DNA of 64,000 nt from Mugil cephalus (taxonomy: Eukaryota > Chordata > Actinopteri > Mugiliformes > Mugilidae), in assembly GCF_022458985.1 (NCBI RefSeq), contig NC_061774.1, positions 7,926,616 to 7,990,615 of the forward strand, given 5' to 3'. The position numbers and the translations under genes are program-made. The notes beneath the pieces were generated by a model. That model did no database searches. It was not told where the DNA came from and worked only from the letters and a program-made list of their open reading frames with translations. Positions 51,790 to 64,000 of this stretch are shown here, in pieces; positions within the stretch are counted from its first letter, which is position 1; every line of letters starts with the position of its first letter.

Positions 51790-54700
51790 CTGACAGATAG
51801 AAAGAAACAGAGACAAGCGGTTAGTGCCTTAGAAGACGACTACTCAGAGGAGGGTTCGCGTTAGAAAGAAACTGTTAGAAACAAGAGCAACAGCAGCAAG
51901 AAGAGACCAAAACTTACAAAGTTTGTGGATGTAGTGTAGATGAATGTTTTAAAGTGACTATTAATCTTCATGAACCCTGATTTCATGCAAGTGATTAAAG
52001 AGATTTTGGGAAATAGTTTCTTGCTGTGAGTCAGACGGGAAGATCAATACTTCTGTACGTTCAAAACAAAGCTCAAGTCAGACGCTAGTTAGCTTAGCTT
52101 AACATGAGAACTTAACATAAGATTAGAACATGATCAAAACTGTCAACTTAACTGTCGACTTAATTAATTTGATTTCCTTTGCCAACACTAAATGCTAAAT
52201 TCTGGTACGTTCTGTGATCAGATTTGGATGCATTCAGTCCACTAATAATTTGACGTGCCAACGGGAATCAATGAAAAACTCCAAAAATTAGCCCCCAACT
52301 GCATTTTACACTTGATTTTGTTTGGATTAAACCAATCAAGATTGAACATGTTAATCAGTGAGCCTTAGAGGCAATAGGAGACCGATTCCTGTTGTCATTG
52401 GACAGAACCAGATCAGTCGCTCCCTGAAGACGAAGCTTTATAGTTAATATGTACTGTCAGTATAACTCTCAGCAAAAAAAAAGCAACATTTCCCATAATG
52501 TCTAACTCTACCAGCACTACACATGGAAACATCAACAAGACACACACTGGTAATTGTTCACAATCAGTGAAGGCAGACAGGCAAACAGGAAGTGGCTATC
52601 CTTTTTGTAGCAGAAAGCTCTGAATGCGTTTAATTAGAGAGACTCATAGCTGCTGGCCATGTTTCTCTTTCTCCCGATGAAATAGGCCACCAGAACAACA
52701 AGAATGAGAACAAGCAGGGCAACTCCAACAGCTATGGGAACAAGGAAGCTCTCCGCGCCAGCCTGGCATTCCTCAGCTAGACGAAAGAGAGCACAGAGGT
52801 GAATGTCTCAACAGAGGTGACAATAAAATGAACTGTTAATGGAAAGCTGAAAGAAAGAAGAAGCGACTTTAGGAATCTCCTGAGCACTAAAAGCAGAAAC
52901 AAGATGAAACCTTGTTTTGTTTTGAATAGGCAAAGACATTAACTCACGTGTCAAGGAACATTTTTATTTTCATTGATCTTAAAATGCTAAAAAGCTCCAC
53001 TGACACAATTTGAAATCCAATTTATTATAGCTAACAGCATGAGAGGGGATCCAGATGAAATCAGCAGTCGTTTATATCCACATTACACACATTAATGGAG
53101 ATGGTCCTGCAGCACTGATTCCCTTTGCTTAACATGTGCGTGCAGTAAATAATGAGACAAATCACATTCAGTAGCAGGTACCGAATGCACACAACAGAGC
53201 ACGTTTATCATGATGACGAGAGATCAAGGAAGATTCACCTCTAATAAAAAGGTCTGAATAAAAATCTTTACACTGGTGCTGCAAAACCATCTCCATAATT
53301 AAGGCAACTGAGTTTGTACAAAGCTGAAATACACGACACCACAATAATCACAAGGAAAAAATCAAAGCACATATTTGATTAAGAGCTATTATTCATACAC
53401 GCAGGAAGCAAATATGATCAAATGCAATGCTGTCTATTTGCAAAAAGCTGGAACAATGCAATCAGTACATAGCTACTATCACCATGTCACATTGGTTCTG
53501 TTGCTGGCTACTGCTTCCCTGCTCCAACACTTGGACTTAAAGGCCCTGAAAACTTTCTTTCAGCTTCGTAGAGGTTTTAAAGGGCTAGTGCGACATTTTA
53601 AGGAACTGCATTAATATATTTTTTATTAAGAATTGATAGTATTGATGAGACGAACAACAAAAGATTACTTAGTGAACTTGAGAGGTACATGTTAAGCTGG
53701 TTAGTTTCAAGTCACCATGATGGGCGACATTAATCAGCTTCTACACTAGTGAAAATGAATGCTTCGTGACATAATATTTATCCTGCATTTCAACATGTTT
53801 AAAATAACTGAGACCTGTTGATTCAAGTGTGTTTTCTTTCTGGAGGCTGTAGTTTGTGTAGTTTCTATTGAAACGCCTTCCTCCAAAATAACAACCATAC
53901 AGTTGAATTATCACCTTTCCCTTAATCTTAATCTATTCTTTTCCTTCTGAACTCCATCTCTGATCGTTCCTTGTTTACTCATGAACATGTCAAGGTAGAG
54001 TAGTCTGAAACTAAAGTTTTCAGGGGCTTTAACCTCCTCCTCTCTAGCGGCAGCTCTCAGAGCGGAGGCCGAGCACAGACTTTTACACAGGTGAGATCAT
54101 GTGACAACAGTCATTACATAAGTAAAACATAACACGTTTCTTAGTGCATTTATATGCATATATCCTCAGTCCAGACCGATCTGTGCTTAAAGTGAATATC
54201 TACACAAGTACTAGTACTGTCCCTTTTCTATGCCTAATGCCAAATGTATTCAGACTGGAACATGTGCAAATGTAAAAGCCAGAAGTGTGATTAATAACAC
54301 TAACAATGGCTTCAACTCCTGTATTTCTGTCAGTTTCTGGACCTGTACACAAATCTGTAAATGAGCCAAAGGTCATTAGTTCAACTGCTTAAACGACACA
54401 CTATCTGGACCTAATTTCAATGTTTCTCCTGCTCCACAGGGGCAAACAAAGGCTAAAGCATATTTCTTTTTCACATGTATTACACTTCGTCGATGGATTT
54501 CTAGGAACAAAGAACGAAAGCTGCTCAACCATCTTGTTTTGATTTGTGGAGAATTTGCTGTAGATGCGCTGTGGAAGTCATCCTACGCGTCTTAATTATG
54601 GGGGATGAAAAGTGGAACACAAAAACCAAAATGTGCTCAAAGATTAAGTCACGGCAAAAGCAAATGGAAAGGGAATGTCTGCTGAGCAAGTGCAGGAGGC

Positions 54701-57700
54701 CACGGCCACAAACTTTGAAGCGTCACAAATCTCGAGCCAGAAATGTGTAAAAAAGATCATGTCCAGGGACTTTTGTCAAAGTCTTACTGCATTAGTACAC
54801 TTTATGTAGTTGATGGTCAACCTTCATTTGATTGTAATTACGTATATTTTAGGAAATGCTTTGTGAATCTTGCACTTGCCCATTTAAAACAAAAAAAAAA
54901 AAAAAAAAAAAAGGAGGGGGGAACACAGTACGTCCATGAATGAAAAAACAAAAACAAAACAGAACAAACACTGGGGTAGGCAAGTCTGGTCCTTGAGAGG
55001 AACATTTTCTAATCAAATATGATTAAAGACGCCTGAGACAACTGCAAATGATGTCAACCGGCCAACAGGAACATCTACTTGTCTGGCAGCTCTCATCTCA
55101 TCAGACACTTTACCTCTTTCGCCAATTTAAAAACATGTACACAAAGCCCAAGGACCAAGCTTGGGAACCCCGTGATATTCCAGCGTTTAAAGGGTCTGAT
55201 ATCCAACGTAAGTCTTTCTTCGACCAATCACGTAAGCGATCACTACAATGACAATCAGGCCAGCCAGAGCAGCGCCAACAATGATTGGGATTAAGATGCT
55301 GGTGTCATCCAGTGAACATTCATAGGCTGCAGATAAAAGGAGAGTCAGTCAACAAGTGGAACAGTGATTCTTTTGATTTCAAACACATCCTGTGAGACAA
55401 GAGTGAAACAGCAGGAAAATGCTTCATGTAATAAGTCACACACAGTTCTCTTTAAACGAACATCTGGATGAATCAGGGCTTCATGTGCAGGTTTTCTACT
55501 CTCTGTAAGGCCTGCTTTTTAGTTTTTGGTTCAATACTTCTGCCACCTCTTAGTGGGCAGACAGTGTTTTACTTTAAGTGTACAAAAGTCACTCATTCAG
55601 TCAGCATTACAAAATGACATTAATCATGACTAAGACTAGGCAGTGACTATCTAGAGTTTCCTTCTTAGAACCATGTGAGAGTTGGTGATGACTGTGCAAT
55701 TGCTCACGTGGCTGTTTAATGTGTAGTAGGCAGCAAAACTAAATCCATGCAGTACTCAGTTTTTGTTGTCTCATTGTTGTTAACACTTATACTTGAATCG
55801 GTTATCTTGGTGTGAACCAAAATTTGACTTAAATCGACCTCAGACTATAGGAGCTTCAGATTTATCCCTCACAAAGAAATCACTTCATGATCTTACTGTG
55901 AACCGTGGTTCAGCCCAAATGATTTGCTGATGGAGATTGGAGAACTGCTCTTAATCTCCTTCAATGAGCTGTCACAATTAATTAAGGCTAGGTATTGCTA
56001 TTCATGCTTTCATGAGTCAATTCCAATCTGATTAATGTACAGATATTTCAGTTTCAAAACAATTTTGCTTAGTTATGAAACAGAGTTTCACGAAACATAT
56101 CTTGCAAGTATCAGAAAAATGCAGGTCTGACTGGCAGCATTACTAAACCTGTACCAAATGTAAAATGCTGCCATAGATCAGTTTCAAGGCTGATGTTGCT
56201 CTCGCAGTTTTATCTTCTAACAGATCAAACGTGTTTGATATATAAGATTTAAAATCTGGTTGGTTCCGTCCGTTCTTTCGGGATAGAGAGCATATGACCG
56301 TGTTGTCAAGCAACAAGAAACATAACAGCCCTGTAGGCTAATGTTTGCTAGCGTACTACTGCCTTAAATGAACCTCTTAAAATAAAACAGACTCTAATAT
56401 TTTCTCAGCCACAATTGTTCATTCTTCTGCTTTTTTTCCTCCTCACTGAAAAATCCCATGTTACAGTACATATTTCTTCTTCTGATGCTTGCTTCTTTTG
56501 GTCAGTTTATATGAGCTTTACAGCAAGATCCCATTAGGGTCACATTACACAACAAAATTCACCTTCCTTCTTTTCACTGCAGTCATCACAGTCATTTCTC
56601 CCAGACTGAGCCAACATGAAACAGCTGCAGGGTCTGATTTAAAAAGACATGAAGGAATGACCTACCTGTGCTGAAAACACCCTTTGTGATTTTGAAGGGC
56701 TGCACTCGTAGGTTGAAGGTGTAGATGATGAGCTGGTCGCTGATGTTGTAGTTCTGCTCCTTGTTACACATGTAGGAGCTGCCGACAGACGCCTCCCAAA
56801 GACTCAGGTTGGCGTTCGATCCAACTTGACAGCAAGATACCGGAAACACAAATCAGTATGTGCTGCTTTCTCAGTCTGATGTATAAAGTTAGATGTGATT
56901 CTTGTAATTACCATTGCTTGAGTTTACAGTGACGTTCAGAGCGTGTAGGCGGAATTTCTTTGTGTCCTATGGAAAATAAAAGTTAAGATTATTCAAAATA
57001 AATAAGTAAATATATATCAAATTTTGTAAAATCCCACACTGGAAGTGCTGTGGTCTACAGACTCATCATTTATATTTGAGGACACAACCACTCCCCCCCC
57101 TCCTTTTTGGCTGATAATTGATGCTGATGCCTCACATACTGTGGTTTCCTGTCTAATTCAGTGAAGTTGTATTGTGTTAGCGACCACGCTGCAGAACTTT
57201 TCTACACCTAATTCAATGATTTCTAACTACAGATACACAGTAGTATAGCCTAATCTAATTCAGCCTATGTAAAGAGAGCACAAGATGGCAACACCATATT
57301 AGGATCATTTTAGAGGTTGTACTATGTGGTGCTGTGAAACTGGACTGAATTACCGACTAAAATGGGGTCATCAAAATAAAACAGGCACATGCCAGAACTG
57401 TTATATGGGAATGCATTAGTTTTCACTAGTCTACCTAACGAAATGGCAAAGGGAGAGTGTGTGTTTTTATTTTGGAGAAATATAAACACAAACAGTTTCT
57501 ATGTCTTCTGGTTGTACCATTCAAAGTGAGAGTAGCAGTACAGCTAACATGCCCTAACCTAATATACTGAGGGAAAAAAGACATGCCGAAACATGAGCTA
57601 TTGCACAATCGATGCCTTGTACTGATTCACATGTGAAATGGATGCAGTACAGTTACTTAGTGTGGAAAATTCCACTTTGATTGACCTAATGTGGACAGTG

Positions 57701-60700
57701 AAGGGTAACTTTAGGATCTGATAAGGTTTTAGGGGTAAAGACACAAATGCTGAGAACCACTGACCTTAACCTTTTAAAGTTGCAATAACTGAGAAGAATT
57801 ATTGGCTACTACAAAATTACAAAAAGATTTCCTATGTATGCCCCGAAACAAAATTATGTTTCCTGTGAAAATGCAAAGAAATGTTTTTTTACATTTTAGA
57901 TGAGCCTGACACCTCATCTGTAAGACGGGTATTTAGCTCAAGGCAGCAGCGGGTCAGCATAACATTACCGCAGGAAAAAAAAAGAAAAGAAAAAGGGGAA
58001 CTGCTCGCCTGTCTCAGTCCAACGTTAACAAAATCTACCACTCACGTCTAAGTAACTAAAATAGTTGTTTTGTTTCATCAGTCAAATGCCTCAAGACTGA
58101 CTGACATATGACTGGCATATGACGGACCACTTCTCAGTAAAACAAGTGACTGGCTGACCCCAAGTCTGAAGCTACGCCCGGTTAAATATAAAGTTGGAAA
58201 TAGCAGCTAAGTGTACTAATATATTTACTAGAAAGACACACTTTTTTCAAAAGAAGAAAATGCCATCAAGCTGATAAAACAACATGATGCCACACACTTA
58301 CACTGGCAAAGGACAAATGGATGGTCATCGAGTTAGAGACCAACACAAGCTCACTGCTGTTGTCTCCACATGATCCCGAGACATTGGTCTTTGTCGGGTC
58401 CAAGTTGATCTCCTGATATTTCTAAGTCGGACAAAAGAGAAGAAAATCAATGAGGACTGTGGGAGATCATAAACAGATGGGGCAAACAGGACTTCAGCGT
58501 TGTTGCTCTGCATATACAAACGTACCTCTCCAAGACCGAAACCAATCCTCAAGCCAAAGTCAGCCAACAGGCAGGCCGTGCTGTTCTCATCTTGCTTGAT
58601 GCTGTAGTTTCCAGTGGTGGGTGTGGGGAGGGTAGGGGTCGGGGTGGTGGTGGGAGGAGGAGGAGAGGCGGTGGTGGTGGTGTTTGTGATCGGAGCTGCA
58701 GTGGTTGAGGGGATATCCGCAGAGCAAGAGGTAACTATAAGGAGAAAACAGTGATCATTAGTGGGAATGTCAGAGACATGTTACAGCCAGGGTGAGACTT
58801 GAGGCCACATCTGGACTTACTGTTCTCACTCTTGCTGCCGTTAACGACAAAAGCCTGGACGAGCACGTTCCACAGCGTCATGTTGACCGACTCGGTACGG
58901 ATCTCCTCTATGCTTTTGCAAGAGTAGCAGGTGTCCACGCCTACACTTTTAATTTGAGGTTTGATGGTCACATTTGCAGTTTCTAAAGAAAATCAAACAC
59001 AAATTAGGAACGACACCTTTCATCTAAGTGTGTATGTTTTTTATGAATTTTTTCGGGCACTGTGAGGTGTAGACATTACCATTTGAGACAGAGTGGGGGA
59101 AGAGAGTCGCGTCACTGAGATTGTAAGAAAATGTGATGGAGTCTGCCTGGTATTTACTTCCATTCAGTGAAAAAACCACCATCCAGAAGTGATCTCCGAA
59201 ATTAAGCTTCAGAGTTGAGTTTGTGTCACCGCATTTACTTCCAGCTGTTGAGACATTAGCTGGAAGTTCAAACGCAGCTGTTTGTGTCTGAAAGAGAGCA
59301 GAGTGTAGCCTTATTTAACATGATTATTTGTCCAAAATAATTCTGTATCAGCTGTGTGCTTGGGCAGCAAGTGATATATGAGACTTGTTGGACTCAAGTG
59401 GTAATTCAGTTCACATTGGCAGTAAATGCAAAAAGTAACTTGCTGTTGTTGAGAAAACTTTCTGGCAAGGCTTTGAAGATGATTATAGTGAGATAAGAGA
59501 GTGACCTAGATAGATAAATTTGATGCTCAGCCGTTTGTTTGTCTAATCTAACTGACAGAAACATCATTTTAGCTGATGCCTAACTAGTATCAACCAATTC
59601 ATTAACATTATCGTAACAGACTAGAATCTGTTGGGCAGCAAAATTAAAACATCTACTACAGATCTGAATATTTTTGAAACTATATCTCTGCCCTGTTCCT
59701 TTCTATTGCAACTTCAACAAGTGAAAAGACATCACGGTTACAGGATATGCACCAGGAAAACCCGTTAACTAAAATGCTGAATAGCAAGAATGTGTTTGCT
59801 TTTGAGTGACCTCTCATTTCCCTTTCCCATAATGACACTTGCTTCAACAAAAGCTACATGACAGTCACGCTGGTGAGGAGGCCTGATAAGAGAAGAGCAG
59901 CTCACACGCATTGGAAAAGAATGACATAATACATCTACTATAGCAGACCAATGCACTAAATGTGCATTTTAGAGTAGAATATCTTGTGACTAAGAGCAGA
60001 AACCCACCGTTTTGTTAGTTCCTTCGTAGTTGACGGAGAAGTTGAGCATTATGTTTGCATAGATGCATAACTTGTCATCTTGTTTGAAGGACACCTCAGT
60101 GCCTCGTGACAGAGTGAACACTGAAAAGAAAAGGACAAGATATGAATATGAGTTATAATTGTAAGTAAAAATTTATGTAGCCACTAAATGCTACATGTAT
60201 AAAAATATTGTGGATTACTAAAATGCACAACAAAATACCATTCAAAGGGAGCACACTGATAAGAAGACTTCAAAAGTCATAAAGTTCATTACATTACCAC
60301 TGACACTGAAAAAAAAACAATACAATTAAACTGAGGGGACAGAGTCCACTTAGATTACCTATGTACTTTGTCATCAACTCGGCTCCCTGGACCATTCACA
60401 ACATAGCATGAGCCTATAAAGCCTACAAAGCCTATAAAGCACAAGCTGCATTTAAACTCACGCACAGTCACTGGGACATTAAAACATACAGTATTCTTGC
60501 TGAAAGGTCAGGTTAAGACAGAGCCAGCTCCCTACATCACAGTGTGTGAGATAAAGTCATATTCAGGGCCAACATCGCTTAAATTCCCGGTGAGTTCACA
60601 TCACGTCACATCTGTCTGCAGTAGACATGAACCTTTTGAGAAATAAACCAACGTAATAACCCAACGCTAATGCAGTTGACTGTAGAGTTTAAAATGCGTA

Positions 60701-61595
60701 TCCAAGGTTTGCTATTTGTATATCACTGTAATTATGTTGGATTACCTAAAGGTTACTAGGTCAGTTATCTAACCATATTTATTATGTATCATATATTACT
60801 GTAATGTACATTAGATAATTTTATAAATTCCGTTAGCTCAACGTCACGCACTGACTTAACAGTAAACTGCCAAACAAAGCTAAGCTAACCGTGTGGGTCA
60901 GCTAATTCAATGCTGATATTGTTGGTGCCTTAACATTGAGGTCAAATAAAGTTTTATTTCACTGCACTAATCTCTATGTGCGTGTGGTTAATGTTTCAGC
61001 AACGGCCATGACTCGGACAGACCGACGTTTCATCATTAACTTGAACTTTAGCTTTTAAAGCTAAAGCTAACATTATCTGCACACATCATTGTCTGACAGG
61101 ACGTTAGCAGCTAAACTAACGCTGTCGCGTACTTGCATTGACATGTATATTTCCAAGGCATGTTTTTTTTCGTTTTCTATGCGAGTATGGGTACACAAAG
61201 CGTGTTTGTGGACGGACCTAATCGTTTGGCTGCGTTTCAGTTTAGTGTTGACGTAGGTAACAATTAGCAACAAAGCTAATAGCAAAACATTAAGCCTGTG
61301 GAGCTCGTTTGATCAGCTGCTGACAGCGGCTTCGCTTCAGACAATAAATTGACCATCATCAAACACACTAATGTGTTCACATTAAAGACTCTTGACTAGG
61401 AAATCATCATTTCGGCTTTTTTTCTGAGCATCATTTAGCCTGAGCCCAGGCGCGCCAGGGCCGGAGTGTCCCACAAGTTTAATCGCGTCACTTTCCGGAA
61501 ATGTATTTTTCCATCTGATTTGCAGGTGAATGAATGTGGTTATACATACCAAGTCCAAAGGCGAGGACTGAAACGAATGCAGCATATCGGGACAT
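51647..61595 (-). CDS. lamp2: Lysosome-associated membrane protein 2 (C-type transcript span)
   Basis: Shared exons 1-8 (minus): 61550-61595, 60008-60120, 59080-59287, 58821-58982, 58526-58734, 58302-58421, 56912-56966, 56666-56824. These are followed by one of three last exons; with the C-type exon 51647-51789 the product is 404 residues. A signal peptide ([16 protein letters not shown]) leads to a first luminal domain, a Pro/Thr hinge (about 184-217), a second luminal domain ([27 protein letters not shown]), one membrane span and a short cytosolic tail ending in a YXX-hydrophobic lysosomal sorting signal. Many N-X-S/T sites are present, as expected of this heavily glycosylated protein. LAMP2 is a major lysosomal membrane glycoprotein required for autophagosome-lysosome fusion and, in one isoform, chaperone-mediated autophagy. 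All junctions are GT-AG and in phase. Confidence 0.95.
52634..52776 (-). CDS. lamp2: lamp2 alternative last exon, A type (divergent tail)
   Basis: Encodes [20 protein letters not shown], a membrane span ending LVAYFIG and the tail [12 protein letters not shown]. The span resembles human LAMP-2A ([16 protein letters not shown]), but the tail differs from human LKHHHAGYEQF. The histidines are replaced by RKRN, and the sorting signal is SYESL, still YXX-hydrophobic. The product would be 404 residues. Confidence 0.88.
55187..55326 (-). CDS. lamp2: lamp2 alternative last exon, B type
   Basis: Encodes [20 protein letters not shown], a membrane span and the tail [12 protein letters not shown], close to human LAMP-2B (GRRKSYAGYQTL). 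It is the last exon nearest to exon 8. The product would be 403 residues. GYQTL is the sorting signal. LAMP-2B is the isoform prominent in mammalian heart and muscle. Confidence 0.92.
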
Positions 61596-62941
61596 TTTCG
61601 CTTGGTAGTTTGGAGTGTCAGCCACCGGAGGGACAGAGAGAATGAAAACAACCGACAGGGACGCTCGATCAGCCTCTGACGACTGTACCAGGAAATACAA
61701 GTCATATGACAGCTCCGATGTATCGAAGCCGAAAGTAGGTGTGGACTACTTTAATTATTGACCTGCGTGCATTTTAAGGCTCACAAAACTGTATTTTCAT
61801 GGCTTCTTATCAAAATGCTTACCTTTAACCTCTTCCACATATACAAATACAATCAAATGTGTCTGGAAAACTACTGATCAAAAATGAAAACCGGATTGAA
61901 ACTGTTATTTTAATCTGAGGAAATAAATCTAACAGACTCATACAAACAAGGGCATGTCTAATCAATCATATTTTCCTCATGTGTCAAGGCATTTTCCCTC
62001 CACGTTTTTCAGCAAAACCTAAAAGCCCCACAGGGAGACTTGCAAAGAAATAATAAGAGCATGTATGTTGTATGACACCGGAAAATAATTTGTGCTTTTA
62101 GGATATTTTCTTAACAAAAAAAAAACTAACAAGCTGTCAGATGGGATCGTTTAAACTGTTGTGATGCATGTACAAAAACGTACAAAGAAAAACAAACAGG
62201 AAACTTAAATGCACATACAAGTGAGCTGCCTCAGCAGCTTGAATACACCCAATAACAAAAGAAGTGCTCAATATTTTTTTTTTTTTGGCACAAACTCAGT
62301 TATGAACATTTTGAGTGTTCATCATCACAGCTTTATCATACGGCTCTAATGGCATTAAAACTGTAAAACTTTGCTGCAGCATCACAGATATTCCACTACT
62401 TTAAATGTCAGCCCACGTTTGACACTGACTGAAGAAACAAGCATCTTTTTAATTTTTTTGATCCTTTTTCTTTCCAACATGTGGTACATTTAGAGCATCA
62501 TTAGGTGAGTCAGCATTTGCTTGGGATACTGGATGAACAAAAAGGGGAAAAAAGGTGACTTGATAACAAAGAACATATTGATTCAAACTATGGACAAAGA
62601 AGAATCTAAGTTTGAAAATAAATATTTTTCTTCTCCATTAAAAAAAAAAAAAAAGAAAAAGAAAAAAAAGAGCAAACTGAACAATATCTGTGTGTCTTCT
62701 TTGTCCCAACTCTCTCAGAGGCACTGAGAAATATGGACAGATTTCTCTTTTCAGTGGGCATGCAGTCCACAGGATCACAATGACCCCTGACAAAAACCCT
62801 GTGGAGCAGTAGCCATTCACTTGTCGGTCACGGGGTTGAAGATGATAATGGTTAACATCCAACTGGAGCAAAAGATTTAGAGACCGAGCATTCAGAACAG
62901 CTGTCATCCTGACTGGACCGTCCACATTTGCTTTCCTTCCT
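61596..62941. other. lamp2 promoter side and cul4b 3' UTR
   Basis: lamp2 and cul4b are in tandem on minus. The cul4b 3' UTR probably runs from 62941 down to about 61910, where a minus-strand ATTAAA occurs. The lamp2 promoter then lies in about 61600-61900. No gene-like frame is present; an A-rich stretch is at 62641-62671. Confidence 0.4.
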
Positions 62942-63037
62942 CTAGGCCACATAGTTGTACTGGTTGGAGTTCTCCTTGTCACGCTCCATATAGTCCCTGT
63001 CAATAAGAGACTCTATCCTCTTCTTCAAGTCAGCAGG
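62942..63037 (-). CDS. cul4b: Cullin-4B, last coding exon (partial gene)
   Basis: Reads [31 protein letters not shown] and stop, the C-terminal winged-helix part of cullin 4, after a GT-AG acceptor (CCCTTTCAG). Cullin 4 is the scaffold of CRL4 ubiquitin ligases: it holds DDB1 at its N-terminus and RBX1 at its C-terminus and is activated by neddylation. The rest of the gene lies beyond the right edge of the window. CUL4A has almost the same tail; the neighbour lamp2 argues for CUL4B. Confidence 0.9.
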   Translation of the reverse strand, partial: PADLKKRIESLIDRDYMERDKENSNQYNYVA

Positions 63038-63748
63038 CTGAAAGGGAGGAACACAAAGAGGAGAACACATGAAGCACATGTCAACATTTGCGAGGTAAAT
63101 GTTAGATACACATTAGCATTCTCAATTTACCAACACACTGGCCATTCTTTCTAAATCCAGTCTCTAGTCTAATGAACTTCATTTTAACTTCCCAGTTGCA
63201 ATCCATTAACTATCAGAGCCATTTACCTGTTATTAAGAAAAACCTGTGAACGTGTGTATCAAAGTTAGAAGTATTAGATCAAATTTCAGTACATTCTTTT
63301 TACTTTAGATTCACTCACAGATGATTATTTCTTAATTTCCACAAATCCTAAGCTACATTTATAAACTGTAACTCAAATCTCTATTCTCTGCTCACTTAGA
63401 TGGAGCCACATTGTCCCATTTCACCTGTAACACAATGTCCCCCTCAGGCGCTAGGAGTAATTACACAAACGGCATTGACGCATGCGCGTCACATAAGCCT
63501 GCAGCGTCACAAAAAGCTGATGAGACCTTCAAGACTGTTAAGTGTATTACATATAGAGCTAAGGTGCATCTACAGCATGAATGTGAAGCAAGACTATAAA
63601 TCAGGCTTGAAGTCTATAGCTCATCAGCCTTGTTTAAAAAAAAAAAAAAGTGCCTCACATCAAAATATAAATCTGAAGACACACTGTTTGTGAATTACGT
63701 ACACATTGAACAATGACAGTAACAGCATTTAACAAAATATGGCCGCTG

Positions 63749-63994
63749 TATGCACCTATCAGGCATAACATTATGACCACCTTCCTGATATTCTCTATGT
63801 CTCCCTTGTGCCTCATCAGAGAATGGACATTTGTCTTCTGAGGGTGTCCTGTGGTGTCTCGTAACAATATTGTTACTGCTGCTATCAAGGAGAGTCATTG
63901 CCAAAGGCTTCCCAGCAGAACATTGTTTTGTCACAAGATGGTTAATGGTATTTACTCCTCCTGTCAGTGGTTTTAATGTTGTGTGGTCAGTGTA
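63749..63994. mobile_element. Miniature Tc1-like element in a cul4b intron
   Basis: Begins TATGCACCTATCAGGCATAA then CATTATGACCACC, and ends CCTGTCAGTGGTTTTAATGT then GTGGTCAGTGTA. These ends match the inverted repeats at 27355-27667. Inside are family scraps (GGTGTCCTGTGGTGTCTCGT, GGCTTCCCAGCAGAACATTG) with no transposase left. Confidence 0.8.
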
Positions 63995-64000
63995 CTAATT

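Overview
This is a stretch of teleost fish chromosome. Compact spliced genes with GT-AG introns, many Tc1-like and other DNA-transposon relics, CR1/L2-like LINE tails and abundant microsatellites all point to a ray-finned fish. The gene order matches the human Xq24 block: sowahd - rpl39 - upf3b - ndufa1 - nkap - zbtb33 - tmem255a - atp1b4 - lamp2 - cul4b. Exon structures were built by hand from splice sites, conserved protein sequence and codon phase. The nine complete CDS models close in frame, and lengths are close to the human orthologues where I recall them. cul4b is only entered at its last exon.

Layout. 0.4-1.4 kb: sowahd (+, single coding exon). 2.4-4.9 kb: rpl39 (-). 7.2-9.7 kb: upf3b (-, 10 exons). 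10.7-12.0 kb: ndufa1 (+, 3 exons). 12.7-13.9 kb: dead Tc1 transposon. 14.3-16.9 kb: nkap (-, 8 exons). 20.1-22.0 kb: zbtb33/Kaiso (+, coding part in one exon). 25.1-36.3 kb: tmem255a (-, 9 exons), whose introns hold a SINE, a LINE, a Tc1-type miniature element and a strong CTCF-like motif. 38.3-40.8 kb: Harbinger transposon split by a solo-LTR-like insert. 42.7-46.9 kb: atp1b4 (+, 8 exons). 48.1-48.8 kb: miniature transposon with GACGTCAC-bearing ends. 51.6-61.6 kb: lamp2 (-), with three alternative last exons of B, A and C type. 62.9-63.0 kb: last exon of cul4b (-).

The genes do not form one pathway. They are housekeeping genes (ribosome, nonsense-mediated decay, respiratory complex I, splicing/transcription, lysosome, ubiquitin ligase) plus more specialised ones (atp1b4, tmem255a, sowahd), kept together by old synteny. 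I found no convincing new multi-gene system. The most interesting items are the intact three-way lamp2 terminal-exon cassette with a divergent A-type tail, the nested transposon at 38-41 kb with readable target duplications at both levels, the CTCF-like motif inside a perfect hairpin in tmem255a intron 3, and two coding-like islands without a recognised family (43.8-44.7 kb and 49.86-50.12 kb).
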